A DNA stretch of 64,000 nt from Oscillospiraceae bacterium (GTDB lineage Bacteria > Bacillota > Clostridia > Oscillospirales > Oscillospiraceae), in NCBI GenBank assembly GCA_902761055.1, contig CACWIS010000001.1:124001-188000 (forward strand). The letters are read 5' to 3'. Below are positions 1-8,287 of this stretch, piece by piece (positions within the stretch are counted from its first letter, which is position 1; each line of letters begins with the position of its first letter). Both the position numbers and the translations under genes were made by a program. A model generated the notes under the pieces. It was not told the DNA's origin and searched no databases. It saw only the letters and a list, made by a program, of their open reading frames with translations.

Positions 1-1270
1 CAAACATCAGGTCATACATGCAGACCGTGTCGCCGTCCTTGACGCCCATCTGCTCCATGCGCTCAAACACGCCGCTCTCGCGAAGGATGCGGTCAAAGAA
101 CATGCGGCTCTCGTAATCCGAGAAATTGACTGTTGCGACAAGGCGCTGCAGCCACGGTCCTTCGACCTGCCACATATCGTCGAAATGCTCGATCGAGAGA
201 TCCTCCGCCGATTCGATCTCCGGCTCGGGCGGGACGTAGTCCGGCTCGTAGCTGGCGATCGGCGGCAGCTCGCGCAGCCGGCGGGCGCACTCCCCGACCA
301 GCTCGCGCGTGCCGCTGTGCGCGGCGGCGCTGATCTCAAAGAGCTGCATCCCGCGTTCCGCGACGTAGCGGCGCAGCCGCTCGAGATTGTCGGAGCCCTC
401 CCCGAGCAGGTCGCACTTGTTCGCCGCTACGATCTGCGGCCGCTCGGCCAGCTCGGGGCTGTATTCGCGCAGCTCGGCGTTGATGGCCTCGAAGTCCTCG
501 ACGGGATCGCGGCCCTCGCTGCCGGAGACGTCGACGAGATGCACCAGCAGGCGGCAGCGGTCGATATGCCGCAGGAAGTCGTGTCCGAGACCCGCGCCCT
601 CGGAAGCGCCCTCGATGATGCCGGGGATATCCGCCATGACGAAGGAGACGCCCTCGTCCACGTATACGACGCCCAGATTCGGGAAAAGCGTCGTGAAGTG
701 GTAATTTGCGATCTTCGGGTGCGCCTTGCTCACGACGGAAAGCAGCGTGGACTTGCCGACGTTCGGGAAGCCGACGAGGCCCACGTCCGCCAGCAGCTTG
801 AGCTCCAGCGTCAGATCATGGCTCTCCCCCGGCAGGCCGGGCTTGGCAAAGCGCGGGACCTGGCGCGTGGGCGTGGCAAAATGCGTGTTGCCCCAGCCGC
901 CGCGGCCGCCCCTGGCGGCGAGCCAGTCCTCGCCGGTGGACATGTCGTGCATGATCGCGCCGCTGGCCGTGTCGCGGATGACCGTGCCGCGCGGGACCTT
1001 GATGACGAGCGTCTCGCCGTCACGGCCGTTGCAGCGCTTGCCCTGGCCGGGCATGCCGTTGGGCGCGACGTATTTGCGCTTATAGCGGAAGTCCATCAGC
1101 GTGGACATGTTCTCATCCACGGAAAAGACCACGCTCCCGCCGCGGCCGCCGTCGCCGCCGTCTGGTCCGCCCGCCGCGACGTATTTCTCGCGATGGAACG
1201 CCACGGCGCCGTCGCCGCCGCTGCCGGCGCGCACGGTGATCCGCGCTTTATCTACGAATGATGCTGCCAT
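1..1270 (-). CDS. obg: GTPase Obg (CgtA), 3' end beyond the window
   Basis: Ribosome-associated GTPase that acts in 50S subunit maturation and stress control. About 423 residues are in the window. They cover the glycine-rich Obg fold (GGPDGGDGGRGG, about residues 33-44), the G domain with P-loop GFPNVGKST, switch motif DIPGIIEGAS and NKCD, and a C-terminal OCT domain that ends at the window edge with only a few codons missing. The ATG at 1270 has AAGGAG just upstream. It follows rpmA with an intervening hairpin, the usual rplU-rpmA-obg order. Identification is secure; only the stop codon is unseen. Confidence 0.96.
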   Translation of the reverse strand, partial: MAASFVDKARITVRAGSGGDGAVAFHREKYVAAGGPDGGDGGRGGSVVFSVDENMSTLMDFRYKRKYVAPNGMPGQGKRCNGRDGETLVIKVPRGTVIRDTASGAIMHDMSTGEDWLAARGGRGGWGNTHFATPTRQVPRFAKPGLPGESHDLTLELKLLADVGLVGFPNVGKSTLLSVVSKAHPKIANYHFTTLFPNLGVVYVDEGVSFVMADIPGIIEGASEGAGLGHDFLRHIDRCRLLVHLVDVSGSEGRDPVEDFEAINAELREYSPELAERPQIVAANKCDLLGEGSDNLERLRRYVAERGMQLFEISAAAHSGTRELVGECARRLRELPPIASYEPDYVPPEPEIESAEDLSIEHFDDMWQVEGPWLQRLVATVNFSDYESRMFFDRILRESGVFERMEQMGVKDGDTVCMYDLMF

Positions 1271-1288
1271 AGTTGCTCCTTATCAAGG

Positions 1289-1321
1289 AAAAAGACCGGA
1301 CAGATGCCGTCCGGTCTTTTT
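1289..1321 (-). terminator. Intrinsic terminator between rpmA and obg
   Basis: A stem of GACCGGAC paired with GTCCGGTC, with a 7-base loop and a T5 tract when read on the minus strand. It lies only 6 bases past the rpmA stop and ahead of the obg ribosome binding site, so obg depends on read-through or on a promoter not recognised here. Confidence 0.85.
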
Positions 1322-1327
1322 GTTTCC

Positions 1328-1591
1328 TTACTGTGCGATTTCTTCGTAAACAGAGACCATCTTGCGGTCCTTGTCCTTGCGCTCGAACTTCACTCTGCCG
1401 TCGATGAGGGCGAACAGGGTGTCATCCTTCCCCTTGCCCACGTTGTTGCCGGGGTGGATCTTGGTTCCGCGCTGTCTGACAAGGATGTTGCCGGCCAGGA
1501 CAAACTGTCCGTCGGCTCTTTTGGTTCCCAGGCGCTTGGACTCGCTGTCACGGCCGTTCTTGGTGGAACCCATGCCTTTTTTGTGTGCCAT
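1328..1591 (-). CDS. rpmA: 50S ribosomal protein L27
   Basis: Large-subunit protein whose N terminus reaches the peptidyl-transferase centre. It has 87 residues and begins directly with [16 protein letters not shown]. Most Firmicutes make L27 with a short N-terminal extension that the protease Prp removes. Here an in-frame TGA lies immediately before the ATG and a good AAAGGAGG site precedes it, so no extension is possible. No prp gene is present in the 39 bases between rplU and rpmA, which fits. Transcribed with rplU. Confidence 0.97.
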   Translation of the reverse strand: MAHKKGMGSTKNGRDSESKRLGTKRADGQFVLAGNILVRQRGTKIHPGNNVGKGKDDTLFALIDGRVKFERKDKDRKMVSVYEEIAQ

Positions 1592-1630
1592 TCAGGTTTT
1601 TCCTCCTTTTGTCAAAATAGCTGCGGATGT

Positions 1631-1945
1631 TCAGGCGTTGATCGCTTCGATCTGGACCTTCGTGTAGGGCTGTCTGTGGCCTTGCGTTCTGCGGTAACCC
1701 TTTTTGGGCTTCATCTTGTAAACGCGGATCTTGGCGGCCTTGCCGTTCTTCACCACGTTCGCGCTGACGCTGGCGCCCTCGATCACGGGCTTGCCGAACA
1801 CGGCGTTCTCGCCGTCGATCACGGCCAGGACCTGGTCGAACTTGACGCTGTCGCCGGCAGAGGCGTCGAGCTTCTCAACGAACACGACGTCGCCTTCCGC
1901 GACACGGTACTGCTTGCCGCCGGTCAGGATGATAGCATGCTTCAC
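1631..1945 (-). CDS. rplU: 50S ribosomal protein L21
   Basis: Primary 23S rRNA-binding protein of the large subunit. It has 104 residues starting [15 protein letters not shown] and ending in the typical basic tail ([17 protein letters not shown]). The start is GTG at 1945, chosen because GGGAGG lies 8 bases upstream and the family begins at this point; a longer open frame to 2038 would run through the leader and promoter. First gene of the rplU-rpmA unit. Confidence 0.96.
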   Translation of the reverse strand: MKHAIILTGGKQYRVAEGDVVFVEKLDASAGDSVKFDQVLAVIDGENAVFGKPVIEGASVSANVVKNGKAAKIRVYKMKPKKGYRRTQGHRQPYTKVQIEAINA

Positions 1946-2022
1946 GGATGATTTCCTCCCATCTTCAGGACTCGCTCTTGAGGCGCGGACGAGCCGACTT
2001 TGCAGGGCCTCTTCAATGCGGC
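1946..2022 (-). ncRNA. 5' leader of rplU (possible L21 leader)
   Basis: About 75 transcribed bases lie between the predicted start site and the rplU GTG. They can fold with GAGGC pairing to GCCTC around a GC-rich internal arm. Firmicute rplU genes often carry a conserved L21 leader that mimics the rRNA binding site. I see a structured leader of the right length and place but did not match it to the family model. Confidence 0.45.
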
Positions 2023-2028
2023 TTTGGT

Positions 2029-2057
2029 ATAATATCACGGCGATGCAGCAATGTCAA
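2029..2057 (-). promoter_or_regulatory. Sigma-A promoter of rplU-rpmA
   Basis: TTGACA and TATTAT separated by 17 bases, reading on the minus strand toward rplU. The -35 is a perfect consensus match. Confidence 0.9.
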
Positions 2058-2096
2058 CAGATTTTCTGCATCTTTTTTCGGCGTTTTTGCCGTTTT

Positions 2097-3434
2097 TCAG
2101 CCGACGGCCTGGATCGTGTCGTCAACGAGCATGACGCCGCCGTCCGCACCGCTCTGGCTGATGAATCGGCGGTGCTGCACGCCGCTGCTGTCGGTGTAGC
2201 GGATCATCAGATCCGGCATCCCCTCGGGCACGAGTGTGCAAAGCTGCAGAGCGCAGTCCGTCATGTAGTTGGCGTACCAGTGGCGCGCGCTCTCGTAAAA
2301 GCGCTCGTCCTCATCGACCTGCTCAAGGTAATAGAAGCTGCAGATCATAAGATCGTAGACCGTTCCGTCCACCTTGAGGCACAGCTCGTCGCCGTCCGAA
2401 ACGACAACACGGTCGATGATACTGACGCTGCCTTCTTCAACGTCCTCGATGCGCGTGATCGAAACGCTCCCGTCGCCCTCCCGTAAGGCGGGCAGGTATT
2501 TCGGCTCGATCGCGCCCGCGATTGCGGTATACGGGACAGTGAAGAAGAGGATGCCGTATTCCTCCGGACCGATCTCGCCCCAGGAGGAGAAAAACACGAG
2601 GCCCTCGCCGCCGAAATACCAGTTGTCGTCCCGCACCAGCGATGCGAGCGCGGCGTCGGCGTCCATGTCGTTCTGCGAGATCCTGTGGTAGAGCTCCTGA
2701 TCCTCGCGCGCAGCGGAGATGACACAGGCGGCAAGCTTCTCGCGGAAGCTCTCCGCGTCGGGCGCAAGCATGTCGAGCGTCAGTTTCTCGCCGGTCTCGC
2801 TGCTGTAGCTGCGTCCGACATAGCCGCGCTGGTCCTGCGCGCCGCCGGTATACACGCTTGTCCAGTACAGAAAGCTGATCACACTGCTGTCCGCGCGCAT
2901 GCAGTCGACAGAGCGGAAGGAGGAATAGAGCGTTTCGGTCTGCGTGTTTTTGCTCTTCGCGTACGCGTAGTTGTCAAGCGCGATCTCATAGAGATGATTT
3001 TTGCCCATGTCGTCGCCGAAGCCGGAGTAATACAGCTCGTCGAGCACGCGCAGCTGTTCGTTGATCTCCTCGGCCGCAGCCGGGTCGCCGTCCATGCGGA
3101 CCTCGGGCGTTACGTAGGAAAAGGTCAACAGCGGCATCTTCTCGTCGTCGGGCGCGTATTCTGTCTCCTTCGTCTGGCGCAGGAAGATACGGATCTGCTC
3201 GCCGAGCTCCGCCCTTCCCTCAAAAGAGACGGGGGCGGTCTCCTCCGCGGGGCCGCTCTCCGGGTCGCCGGGCGCGGCGCTCTGCTCCGCGGCCGGTGCG
3301 GGCGTCTCCTCCGGCGCGCTCACGGGCGTCGGCAGCGGCGGCAGCTCGGTGTTGCGGATGGCGTCAAGCCCGGCGCAGGCGCACAGAGAGAAAGCCATGC
3401 AGATGCAAAGGATCAGCGCAAAAGTCTTTTTCAT
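2097..3434 (-). CDS. DUF3298-type lipoprotein
   Basis: Predicted exported lipoprotein of 445 residues. The N terminus has a signal peptide with a lipobox-like LCAC at about residues 17-20, followed by a Pro/Glu/Ala-rich linker to about residue 75. The body has features of the DUF3298/RsiV-like fold found in PdaC and RsiV: YTGGAQDQRGYVGRSYSSETG, a DML segment, and a later FFTVPYTAIAGAI stretch. The last 100 residues form an additional domain I do not recognise. The start has GAGGTAGAGT upstream. It follows the CYTH gene by 27 bases and probably shares its promoter. Function unknown. Confidence 0.75.
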   Translation of the reverse strand: MKKTFALILCICMAFSLCACAGLDAIRNTELPPLPTPVSAPEETPAPAAEQSAAPGDPESGPAEETAPVSFEGRAELGEQIRIFLRQTKETEYAPDDEKMPLLTFSYVTPEVRMDGDPAAAEEINEQLRVLDELYYSGFGDDMGKNHLYEIALDNYAYAKSKNTQTETLYSSFRSVDCMRADSSVISFLYWTSVYTGGAQDQRGYVGRSYSSETGEKLTLDMLAPDAESFREKLAACVISAAREDQELYHRISQNDMDADAALASLVRDDNWYFGGEGLVFFSSWGEIGPEEYGILFFTVPYTAIAGAIEPKYLPALREGDGSVSITRIEDVEEGSVSIIDRVVVSDGDELCLKVDGTVYDLMICSFYYLEQVDEDERFYESARHWYANYMTDCALQLCTLVPEGMPDLMIRYTDSSGVQHRRFISQSGADGGVMLVDDTIQAVG

Positions 3435-3461
3435 ACTCTACCTCGTTTTTCATGATGCCTC

Positions 3462-3959
3462 TCACCCGATCGCGTCGCGGGGGATCTCTCGGGCGATGGC
3501 GGCGTTCGTATATCGTTTGTCGGAAGTGACTTCCTTCAGGATCTCGATCGCGGGCGGCAGGTTGATCGCCTGCTCCTCGTCGGACAGCTCAAGCTCCATG
3601 AGCGCGCGGTCCTTCCAGAACGGAAACACGTCGATCTCAAAGCTCTGTCCGGCATATTCGCACAGATAGCGTCTCTTGTGCAGGACGCGTCGCTGCGGGT
3701 CCGCTCTTTCAAGCAGCGCCTCGTATTCCTCTCTGCCGATCTCACGCTCGTTTTCGATGCGTGTGAGCTCGCTGACGCGCGTTTTAGCAGTATGGGTATA
3801 CACGACCCGTCCGCAGTAATCGCGGCGTCTGATGCGCTCACGCGCTCCCTCGGGGGAAAGGATATAGACCTGTTCGATCCCTGAGGAAGGCAGCGCGGCG
3901 AGCATCGCGGCGTCCGGCATGCGGATCAGATACTTTCTTTCGATCTCAAGATGCTCCAT
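3462..3959 (-). CDS. CYTH domain protein
   Basis: Member of the CYTH superfamily of triphosphate-binding enzymes (class IV adenylate cyclase, thiamine triphosphatase, inorganic triphosphatase). It has the diagnostic EIERKYLI at the N terminus, alternating charged strands (RERIRRRDY, KTRVSELTRIENEREI) and the late EIDVFPFWKDRALMELEL acidic strand, in 165 residues. The ATG at 3959 is preferred over one at 3986 because the predicted promoter would start transcription at about 3986, and GAGGG precedes 3959. The exact substrate cannot be told from sequence. Confidence 0.85.
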   Translation of the reverse strand: MEHLEIERKYLIRMPDAAMLAALPSSGIEQVYILSPEGARERIRRRDYCGRVVYTHTAKTRVSELTRIENEREIGREEYEALLERADPQRRVLHKRRYLCEYAGQSFEIDVFPFWKDRALMELELSDEEQAINLPPAIEILKEVTSDKRYTNAAIAREIPRDAIG

Positions 3960-3992
3960 CTCGTCCCTCGCGTCATGTCGATTCATTTGTTC

Positions 3993-4021
3993 AGTATATA
4001 TGAGAAATGATGCAAAATCAA
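3993..4021 (-). promoter_or_regulatory. Promoter of the CYTH-lipoprotein unit
   Basis: TTGATT, 17-base spacer, TATACT on the minus strand. Divergent from the oxidoreductase promoter at 4067-4095. Confidence 0.75.
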
Positions 4022-4066
4022 GAACAACTCGTAAACATTCCCGCCTCCGGGAAGCTGAAAAAGTGC

Positions 4067-4095
4067 TTGACCGGCCTCAGGTTTTTCAATATACT
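4067..4095 (+). promoter_or_regulatory. Promoter of the oxidoreductase-hypA operon
   Basis: TTGACC, 17-base spacer, TATACT; about 55 bases of leader before the AAGGAGAG ribosome binding site. Confidence 0.85.
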
Positions 4096-4155
4096 GTAAA
4101 TTGGTTTAATACGGAAACAAATAAACCATTTCTTATGTTGAAGGAGAGAGATTCA

Positions 4156-6843
4156 ATGGCAGAACTCAGACCAAAGATCGTCAAGCTCTGTAAGGTCATC
4201 GGCGGCATTTCCGGTATGGTCAACAAGATCGACGAGAACGCCCCCGAGTATTACAGTCTGGCGAATATCGTCACCGACGACGAAGCCGACGTCGCCATCG
4301 CGGCGGGCCTCCGCAAGGAGCGCACCGCGGAATGGCTGGCCAAGAAGGTCGGCAAGAGCGTCGAGGAGACGGAAAAGCTCGCAAAGCATCTGGCCTGGAT
4401 CGGCGTGTTCCGCTGCACTTACGACGAGAAAGAGGGCGTCGATAAGTACTTCATGCAGATCTTCGCGCCCGGCATCATGGAGATGCTGGTCAACAATCAG
4501 GAGCTGCTCGAGACCCATCCAGAGGTCGGCCGTGCGTTTGAGGAATACACCCGCAAGCGCATGGAGCTGATGTCCGCCATGATCCCGCAGGGATACGGCC
4601 TGATGCGCGTCATCCCCGTCGAGAGCGCGATCGAGAACGATCCTGAGGCAAACGACTTTGACAAGCTGTCCTACTATCTCAACAAGTACGACAAGTTCTC
4701 CGTTTCCCCCTGCTCCTGCCGTTCGTCCCGCACCTCGATCAACGACGGCTGCGGCCACCTTGCCGAGGAGATGTGCGTCCAGATGGGCAAGGGTGCGGAG
4801 CACTACATCCGTACCGGCCGCGCCCGTGAGATCTCCCGCGAGGAGGCCTGGGAGATCATCAAGCGCGCCGAGGAAAACGGTCTCATGCACGACATCCCCA
4901 ACATTGAGGAGGCCGGCGAGAGCGCCGCGATCTGCAATTGCTGCGCCTGCGCCTGCTTCGGTCTGCGCGTCGGCCTGATGTTCGGCGCGCGCGACGTCAT
5001 CCGCTCGAACTACGTCGCCGTAATCGACGAGGCCAAATGCGTCGCCTGCGGCATGTGCGTCGAGACCTGCCCGGGCAACGCGCTCAAGCTCGGACAAAAG
5101 CTGCCCACGACCGAGGATATCAGCGCGCCGGAATACAAGAAAATGACCGACGTCATTTTCTCCAAGGACGTCTGGAACCCCGATTACCGCGAGAACTTTG
5201 AGGATACGATGCCGACCGGCACGGCTCCCTGCAAGGCCGCCTGCCCCGCCCACATCGCCGTCCAGGGCTATCTCAAGCTCGCCGCCCAGGGCAGATACAC
5301 CGAAGCGCTCGAGCTCATCAAGCGTGAAAATCCCTTCCCCGCCGTCTGCGGCCGCATCTGCAACAAGCGCTGCGAGCAGGAATGCACCCGCGGCAGCGTG
5401 GACGAGGCCGTCGCCATCGACGAGGTCAAGCGCTTCATCGCGGACCACGATCTCGACGAAGCGACCCGCTACGTCCCGAAGATGATCAACCAGACCGGCA
5501 AACCCTTTACCGAAAAGATCGCCGTGATCGGCGCCGGTCCCGCCGGCATGAGCTGCGCCTACTATCTGGCCAACAAGGGCTATCCCGTCACCGTCTTTGA
5601 CCGCAACCCCGTCCCCGGCGGCATGCTGACGCTCGGTATCCCGAACTTCCGCCTTGAAAAGGACGTGCTCAACGCCGAGATCGACATCCTGCGCGAGATG
5701 GGCGTCGAGTTCAGATGCGGCGTCGAGGTCGGCAGGGACGTCACGATCCAGCAGCTGCGTGAGGAAGGCTATAAGGGCTTTTACATCGCCATCGGCGCGC
5801 AGAAGAGCGCGAAGCTCAAGGTCCCGGGCGAGGAGCTCGAGGGCGTGCTCGGCGGCGTTGACTTCCTGCGCGAGGTCAACCTCGGCGGCAAGGTCGAGAT
5901 CGGCAGGCGCTGCGCGGTCGTCGGCGGCGGCAACGTCGCGATGGACGTGTGCCGCACGGCCGTCCGCCTCGGCGCGGATAAGACCTATATCATCTACCGC
6001 CGCGGCGAGGAGGAGATGCCCGCCGACCGTGACGAGGTCAAGGAGGCGAAGGCAGAGGGCGTCGAGTTCCGCTTCCTCTGCGCGCCCGTGGAGATCCTCG
6101 GCGAGAACGGCAAGGTCACCGGCATGAAGGTCGAGCTCATGGAGCTCGGCGAGCCTGACGAGAAGGGACGCCGCAAGCCCGTCGGCACCGGAAAGTTCGA
6201 GACCATCGAGCTCGACAGCGTTATCGGCGCGGTCGGCCAGGTCGTCGACTGGGGCGATCTCGACGTCGGCGATCTCAAGACGACGCCGAAGGGCACCGCG
6301 CTGGCCGATCCCTTCACCTATCAGACGAATCAGAGCGACATCTTCGTCGGCGGCGACTGCTACACCGGCCCGAAGTTCGCCATCGACGCCATCGCGGCCG
6401 GCAAGGAGGCCGCCATCTCCCTGCACCGCTTCGTCCATCCCGGCCAGACGCTGACCGCCGGACGCGACCGCCGTCACATCACGCCGCTGAACAAGGAAAA
6501 GGCGCGCATCGACGTCGGCAGCTTCGACCGCGACCATCGTCAGCTCCCGGGCTATAACGAAGCCAAAGCCAAAACCTTCTCCGACGCCCGCGTCACCTTC
6601 ACCGAAGAGCAGGTCCGCAAGGAGACCGCGCGCTGCCTCGGCTGCGGCGCAACCAAGGTCGACGAGTACATGTGCATCGGCTGCGGCCTGTGCACGACGC
6701 GCTGCAAGTTTGACGCGATCAAGCTCAAGAAGGTCCGCAACTGGGAGGCCGGCAATTTCGAGACCATGCCCATCAAGGTTGCCGAGGGCCTTGTCAAGCG
6801 CACCGGCGGCATCATCCGCAAGGCTGTCGGCGGGAACAAGTAA
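4156..6843 (+). CDS. Multidomain Fe-S/FAD pyridine nucleotide oxidoreductase
   Basis: Large 895-residue soluble redox protein. In order: an N-terminal region of about 180 residues; Cys clusters CSCR (about 186) and CNCCACAC (about 260); a ferredoxin-type CVACGMCVETCPG (295-307); a GltD-like Cys-rich adaptor (CKAACPA, CGRICNKRCEQEC); a flavin oxidoreductase core with FAD-binding GAGPAGMS (about 459) and NAD(P)-binding GGGNVAMD (about 590); and a C-terminal pair CLGCG (827) and CIGCGLCTTRC (840). The core resembles glutamate synthase small subunit and NfnB. The ATG at 4156 follows AAGGAGAG. It overlaps hypA by one base. A role moving electrons between ferredoxin and NAD(P)H is inferred; the partner enzyme is not known. 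Confidence 0.88.
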   Translation: MAELRPKIVKLCKVIGGISGMVNKIDENAPEYYSLANIVTDDEADVAIAAGLRKERTAEWLAKKVGKSVEETEKLAKHLAWIGVFRCTYDEKEGVDKYFMQIFAPGIMEMLVNNQELLETHPEVGRAFEEYTRKRMELMSAMIPQGYGLMRVIPVESAIENDPEANDFDKLSYYLNKYDKFSVSPCSCRSSRTSINDGCGHLAEEMCVQMGKGAEHYIRTGRAREISREEAWEIIKRAEENGLMHDIPNIEEAGESAAICNCCACACFGLRVGLMFGARDVIRSNYVAVIDEAKCVACGMCVETCPGNALKLGQKLPTTEDISAPEYKKMTDVIFSKDVWNPDYRENFEDTMPTGTAPCKAACPAHIAVQGYLKLAAQGRYTEALELIKRENPFPAVCGRICNKRCEQECTRGSVDEAVAIDEVKRFIADHDLDEATRYVPKMINQTGKPFTEKIAVIGAGPAGMSCAYYLANKGYPVTVFDRNPVPGGMLTLGIPNFRLEKDVLNAEIDILREMGVEFRCGVEVGRDVTIQQLREEGYKGFYIAIGAQKSAKLKVPGEELEGVLGGVDFLREVNLGGKVEIGRRCAVVGGGNVAMDVCRTAVRLGADKTYIIYRRGEEEMPADRDEVKEAKAEGVEFRFLCAPVEILGENGKVTGMKVELMELGEPDEKGRRKPVGTGKFETIELDSVIGAVGQVVDWGDLDVGDLKTTPKGTALADPFTYQTNQSDIFVGGDCYTGPKFAIDAIAAGKEAAISLHRFVHPGQTLTAGRDRRHITPLNKEKARIDVGSFDRDHRQLPGYNEAKAKTFSDARVTFTEEQVRKETARCLGCGATKVDEYMCIGCGLCTTRCKFDAIKLKKVRNWEAGNFETMPIKVAEGLVKRTGGIIRKAVGGNK

Positions 6844-7184
6844 TGCACGAGCTCGGCATCTGTGACGCGCTGCTGAAAATGGTGGATCAGATCGCCAGGG
6901 ACGAGCAGCTTGAGGGGATCCAACAGATCACGGTCGAGGTCGGCACGCTCTCGGGCGTAGTGCCGAAGTATCTGGAGGACTGCTGGGAAGCGGTCGTCGA
7001 CGGCACGGCCTATCTCGACACGAAGTTCGTCGTCGAAGTCCTCGAGGGAAAGGCAAGGTGTCTCGACTGCGGAACGGAGTTCTCCTGCGGCGTCGACGAC
7101 CGACTGCTTTGTCCGCACTGCGGAGGCGACAAGCTCGCGCCGATCTCCGGCCGCGATCTGACGCTCAAGGAGATCATCGCATGA
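6843..7184 (+). CDS. hypA: Hydrogenase nickel-incorporation protein HypA
   Basis: Nickel metallochaperone of the HypA/HybF family, which delivers Ni2+ to [NiFe] hydrogenase and sometimes urease. It has 113 residues starting MHELGI, so the nickel-binding Met-His is present. The zinc site is formed by CLDC and CPHC at about residues 75-95. Translation is coupled to the upstream oxidoreductase (TAATG). No hydrogenase structural gene or other hyp gene is in the window, so its client must lie elsewhere or is unusual. Confidence 0.92.
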   Translation: MHELGICDALLKMVDQIARDEQLEGIQQITVEVGTLSGVVPKYLEDCWEAVVDGTAYLDTKFVVEVLEGKARCLDCGTEFSCGVDDRLLCPHCGGDKLAPISGRDLTLKEIIA

Positions 7185-7191
7185 TAAACGC

Positions 7192-7222
7192 AACGCCCTC
7201 CGTATGATGCGGAGGGCGTTTT
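7192..7222 (+). terminator. Terminator after hypA
   Basis: Stem AACGCCCTCCG with CGGAGGGCGTT, 7-base loop, short T tract. Confidence 0.85.
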
Positions 7223-7228
7223 CCCTGC

Positions 7229-7257
7229 TTGAAAGCCCGGCTCAATTACCCTATAAT
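7229..7257 (+). promoter_or_regulatory. Promoter of the acyl-ACP thioesterase gene
   Basis: TTGAAA, 17-base spacer, perfect TATAAT, then GGAGG ahead of the ATG at 7281. Confidence 0.88.
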
Positions 7258-7280
7258 GGAAAGCGACTGGAGGCGATCGC

Positions 7281-7988
7281 ATGGAGATCTATACCCTTCC
7301 CTACCGGCTGCGCAGCCGCGACGTGGACATGTACCGACGGCTGCGCCCCTCGCAGCTCTTTGAACTGCTGCAGGAGGCCGCGACCGATCATTCCGAGCTG
7401 CTCGGCGTCGGGATCAGCGTGATCCGCAAGCAGAATCTGATGTGGGTGCTCGCCCGGCAGAGCGTAGAGATCGCGCGCATGCCGTGCTACGGCGAGGAGA
7501 TCACGCTCGAGACCTGGCCCGGCCGCACGGTCCACTCGCTCTATCCGCGTTATTACCGCGTGATGGATAAAGACGGCGCGTGTATCATCAGCAGCGCAGC
7601 GATCTGGATGCTCGCGGACATGGATGAGCGCGCCCTCGTCCCCTCGTCGAAGTCCGGTTTTGAATTCGGCTTTGAAAAGCGCGGCTTTGAGCCGGCTCTC
7701 CCCTCTCCGCCGCGGCGCTTTTTCACCGACCGGAGCACCCGCTTCGTCGTCCCCTTTAGTTATATCGATATGAACGGCCATATGAACAACACGCGCTATT
7801 TCGACCTGGCCGACAACCTCTCCCCCGCGGCGAGAGCGGGACGTGAGGCAAAGCGGATCCTCGTCGAATACTCCGCGGAGCTGCGTCTTGATCGGGAGTA
7901 CGAGCTTTTCCACGGTGTGGAGGGCGACCGCTTCTTTCTCAAGGCAGGCGCGGACAAGCCTCTTTTCCGTCTTGTGATCGATTATTAG
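7281..7988 (+). CDS. Acyl-ACP thioesterase
   Basis: Hot-dog-fold thioesterase of the bacterial FatA/FatB-like family. It hydrolyses acyl-ACP to free fatty acid. It has 235 residues with two tandem hot-dog halves. The second half carries the catalytic-loop signature DMNGHMNNTRY at about residues 168-178, with the Asn and His expected of the family. The first half shows the substrate-side LQEAATDHSE motif. Single gene with its own promoter and terminator. The chain-length preference cannot be read from sequence. Confidence 0.88.
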   Translation: MEIYTLPYRLRSRDVDMYRRLRPSQLFELLQEAATDHSELLGVGISVIRKQNLMWVLARQSVEIARMPCYGEEITLETWPGRTVHSLYPRYYRVMDKDGACIISSAAIWMLADMDERALVPSSKSGFEFGFEKRGFEPALPSPPRRFFTDRSTRFVVPFSYIDMNGHMNNTRYFDLADNLSPAARAGREAKRILVEYSAELRLDREYELFHGVEGDRFFLKAGADKPLFRLVIDY

Positions 7989-8004
7989 GCTCCTTTTATA
8001 CGGC

Positions 8005-8033
8005 AAAAACCGGCAGCTTTCTGCCGGTTTTTT
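8005..8033 (+). terminator. Terminator after the thioesterase gene
   Basis: Stem AAACCGGCAG with CTGCCGGTTT, tetraloop, T6 tract. Confidence 0.88.
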
Positions 8034-8114
8034 CGTTGACATAACGCATTGTACTGCAAATGGGACAGCCTTTCTGATAGGATGGGATCAAAGAAAAGAA
8101 GGAGGCTTTGATCC

Positions 8115-8219
8115 ATGAAACACGTTTTTGAAGAACTCACGCTCGACACCCAGTTCATCAGCGCCGCCCTGCTCCCCGTCGGTCTGCTTATCGGCCTCGT
8201 CAGCGCGCTTGTTTTGTAA
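8115..8219 (+). CDS. Small hydrophobic peptide, 34 residues
   Basis: A short reading frame with a strong AAGGAGG site 10 bases before the ATG. The peptide starts MKHVFEELTLD and ends in one hydrophobic helix (about residues 14-34, with Pro-Val-Gly in the middle), so it is probably a single-pass membrane peptide. It lies 68 bases before a sporulation-type deacetylase gene and may be cotranscribed with it. I do not recognise the family. The ribosome binding site and clean helix support a real gene; no homology is claimed. Confidence 0.5.
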   Translation: MKHVFEELTLDTQFISAALLPVGLLIGLVSALVL

Positions 8220-8287
8220 GATTTTGCGGCAAGGGCCTTTTCTACACCGCCGCGCGCCGTCATAAGCTGTACAAAGGGGGCTTGCTT

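Noticed and set aside
2062-2100. CGGC-GTTTTT-GCCG hairpin with T5 on the plus strand near 2080
   Set aside because: The stem is only four pairs and no plus-strand gene ends there.
4153-6537. 794-residue minus-strand frame opposite the oxidoreductase
   Set aside because: It is a low-complexity Asp/Ala/Leu-rich shadow of the Fe-S/FAD gene in GC-rich DNA, with no recognised motif.
8036-8064. TTGACA near 8036 as a promoter for the small peptide
   Set aside because: No acceptable -10 lies at 16-18 bases, and the TTGACA touches the thioesterase terminator.
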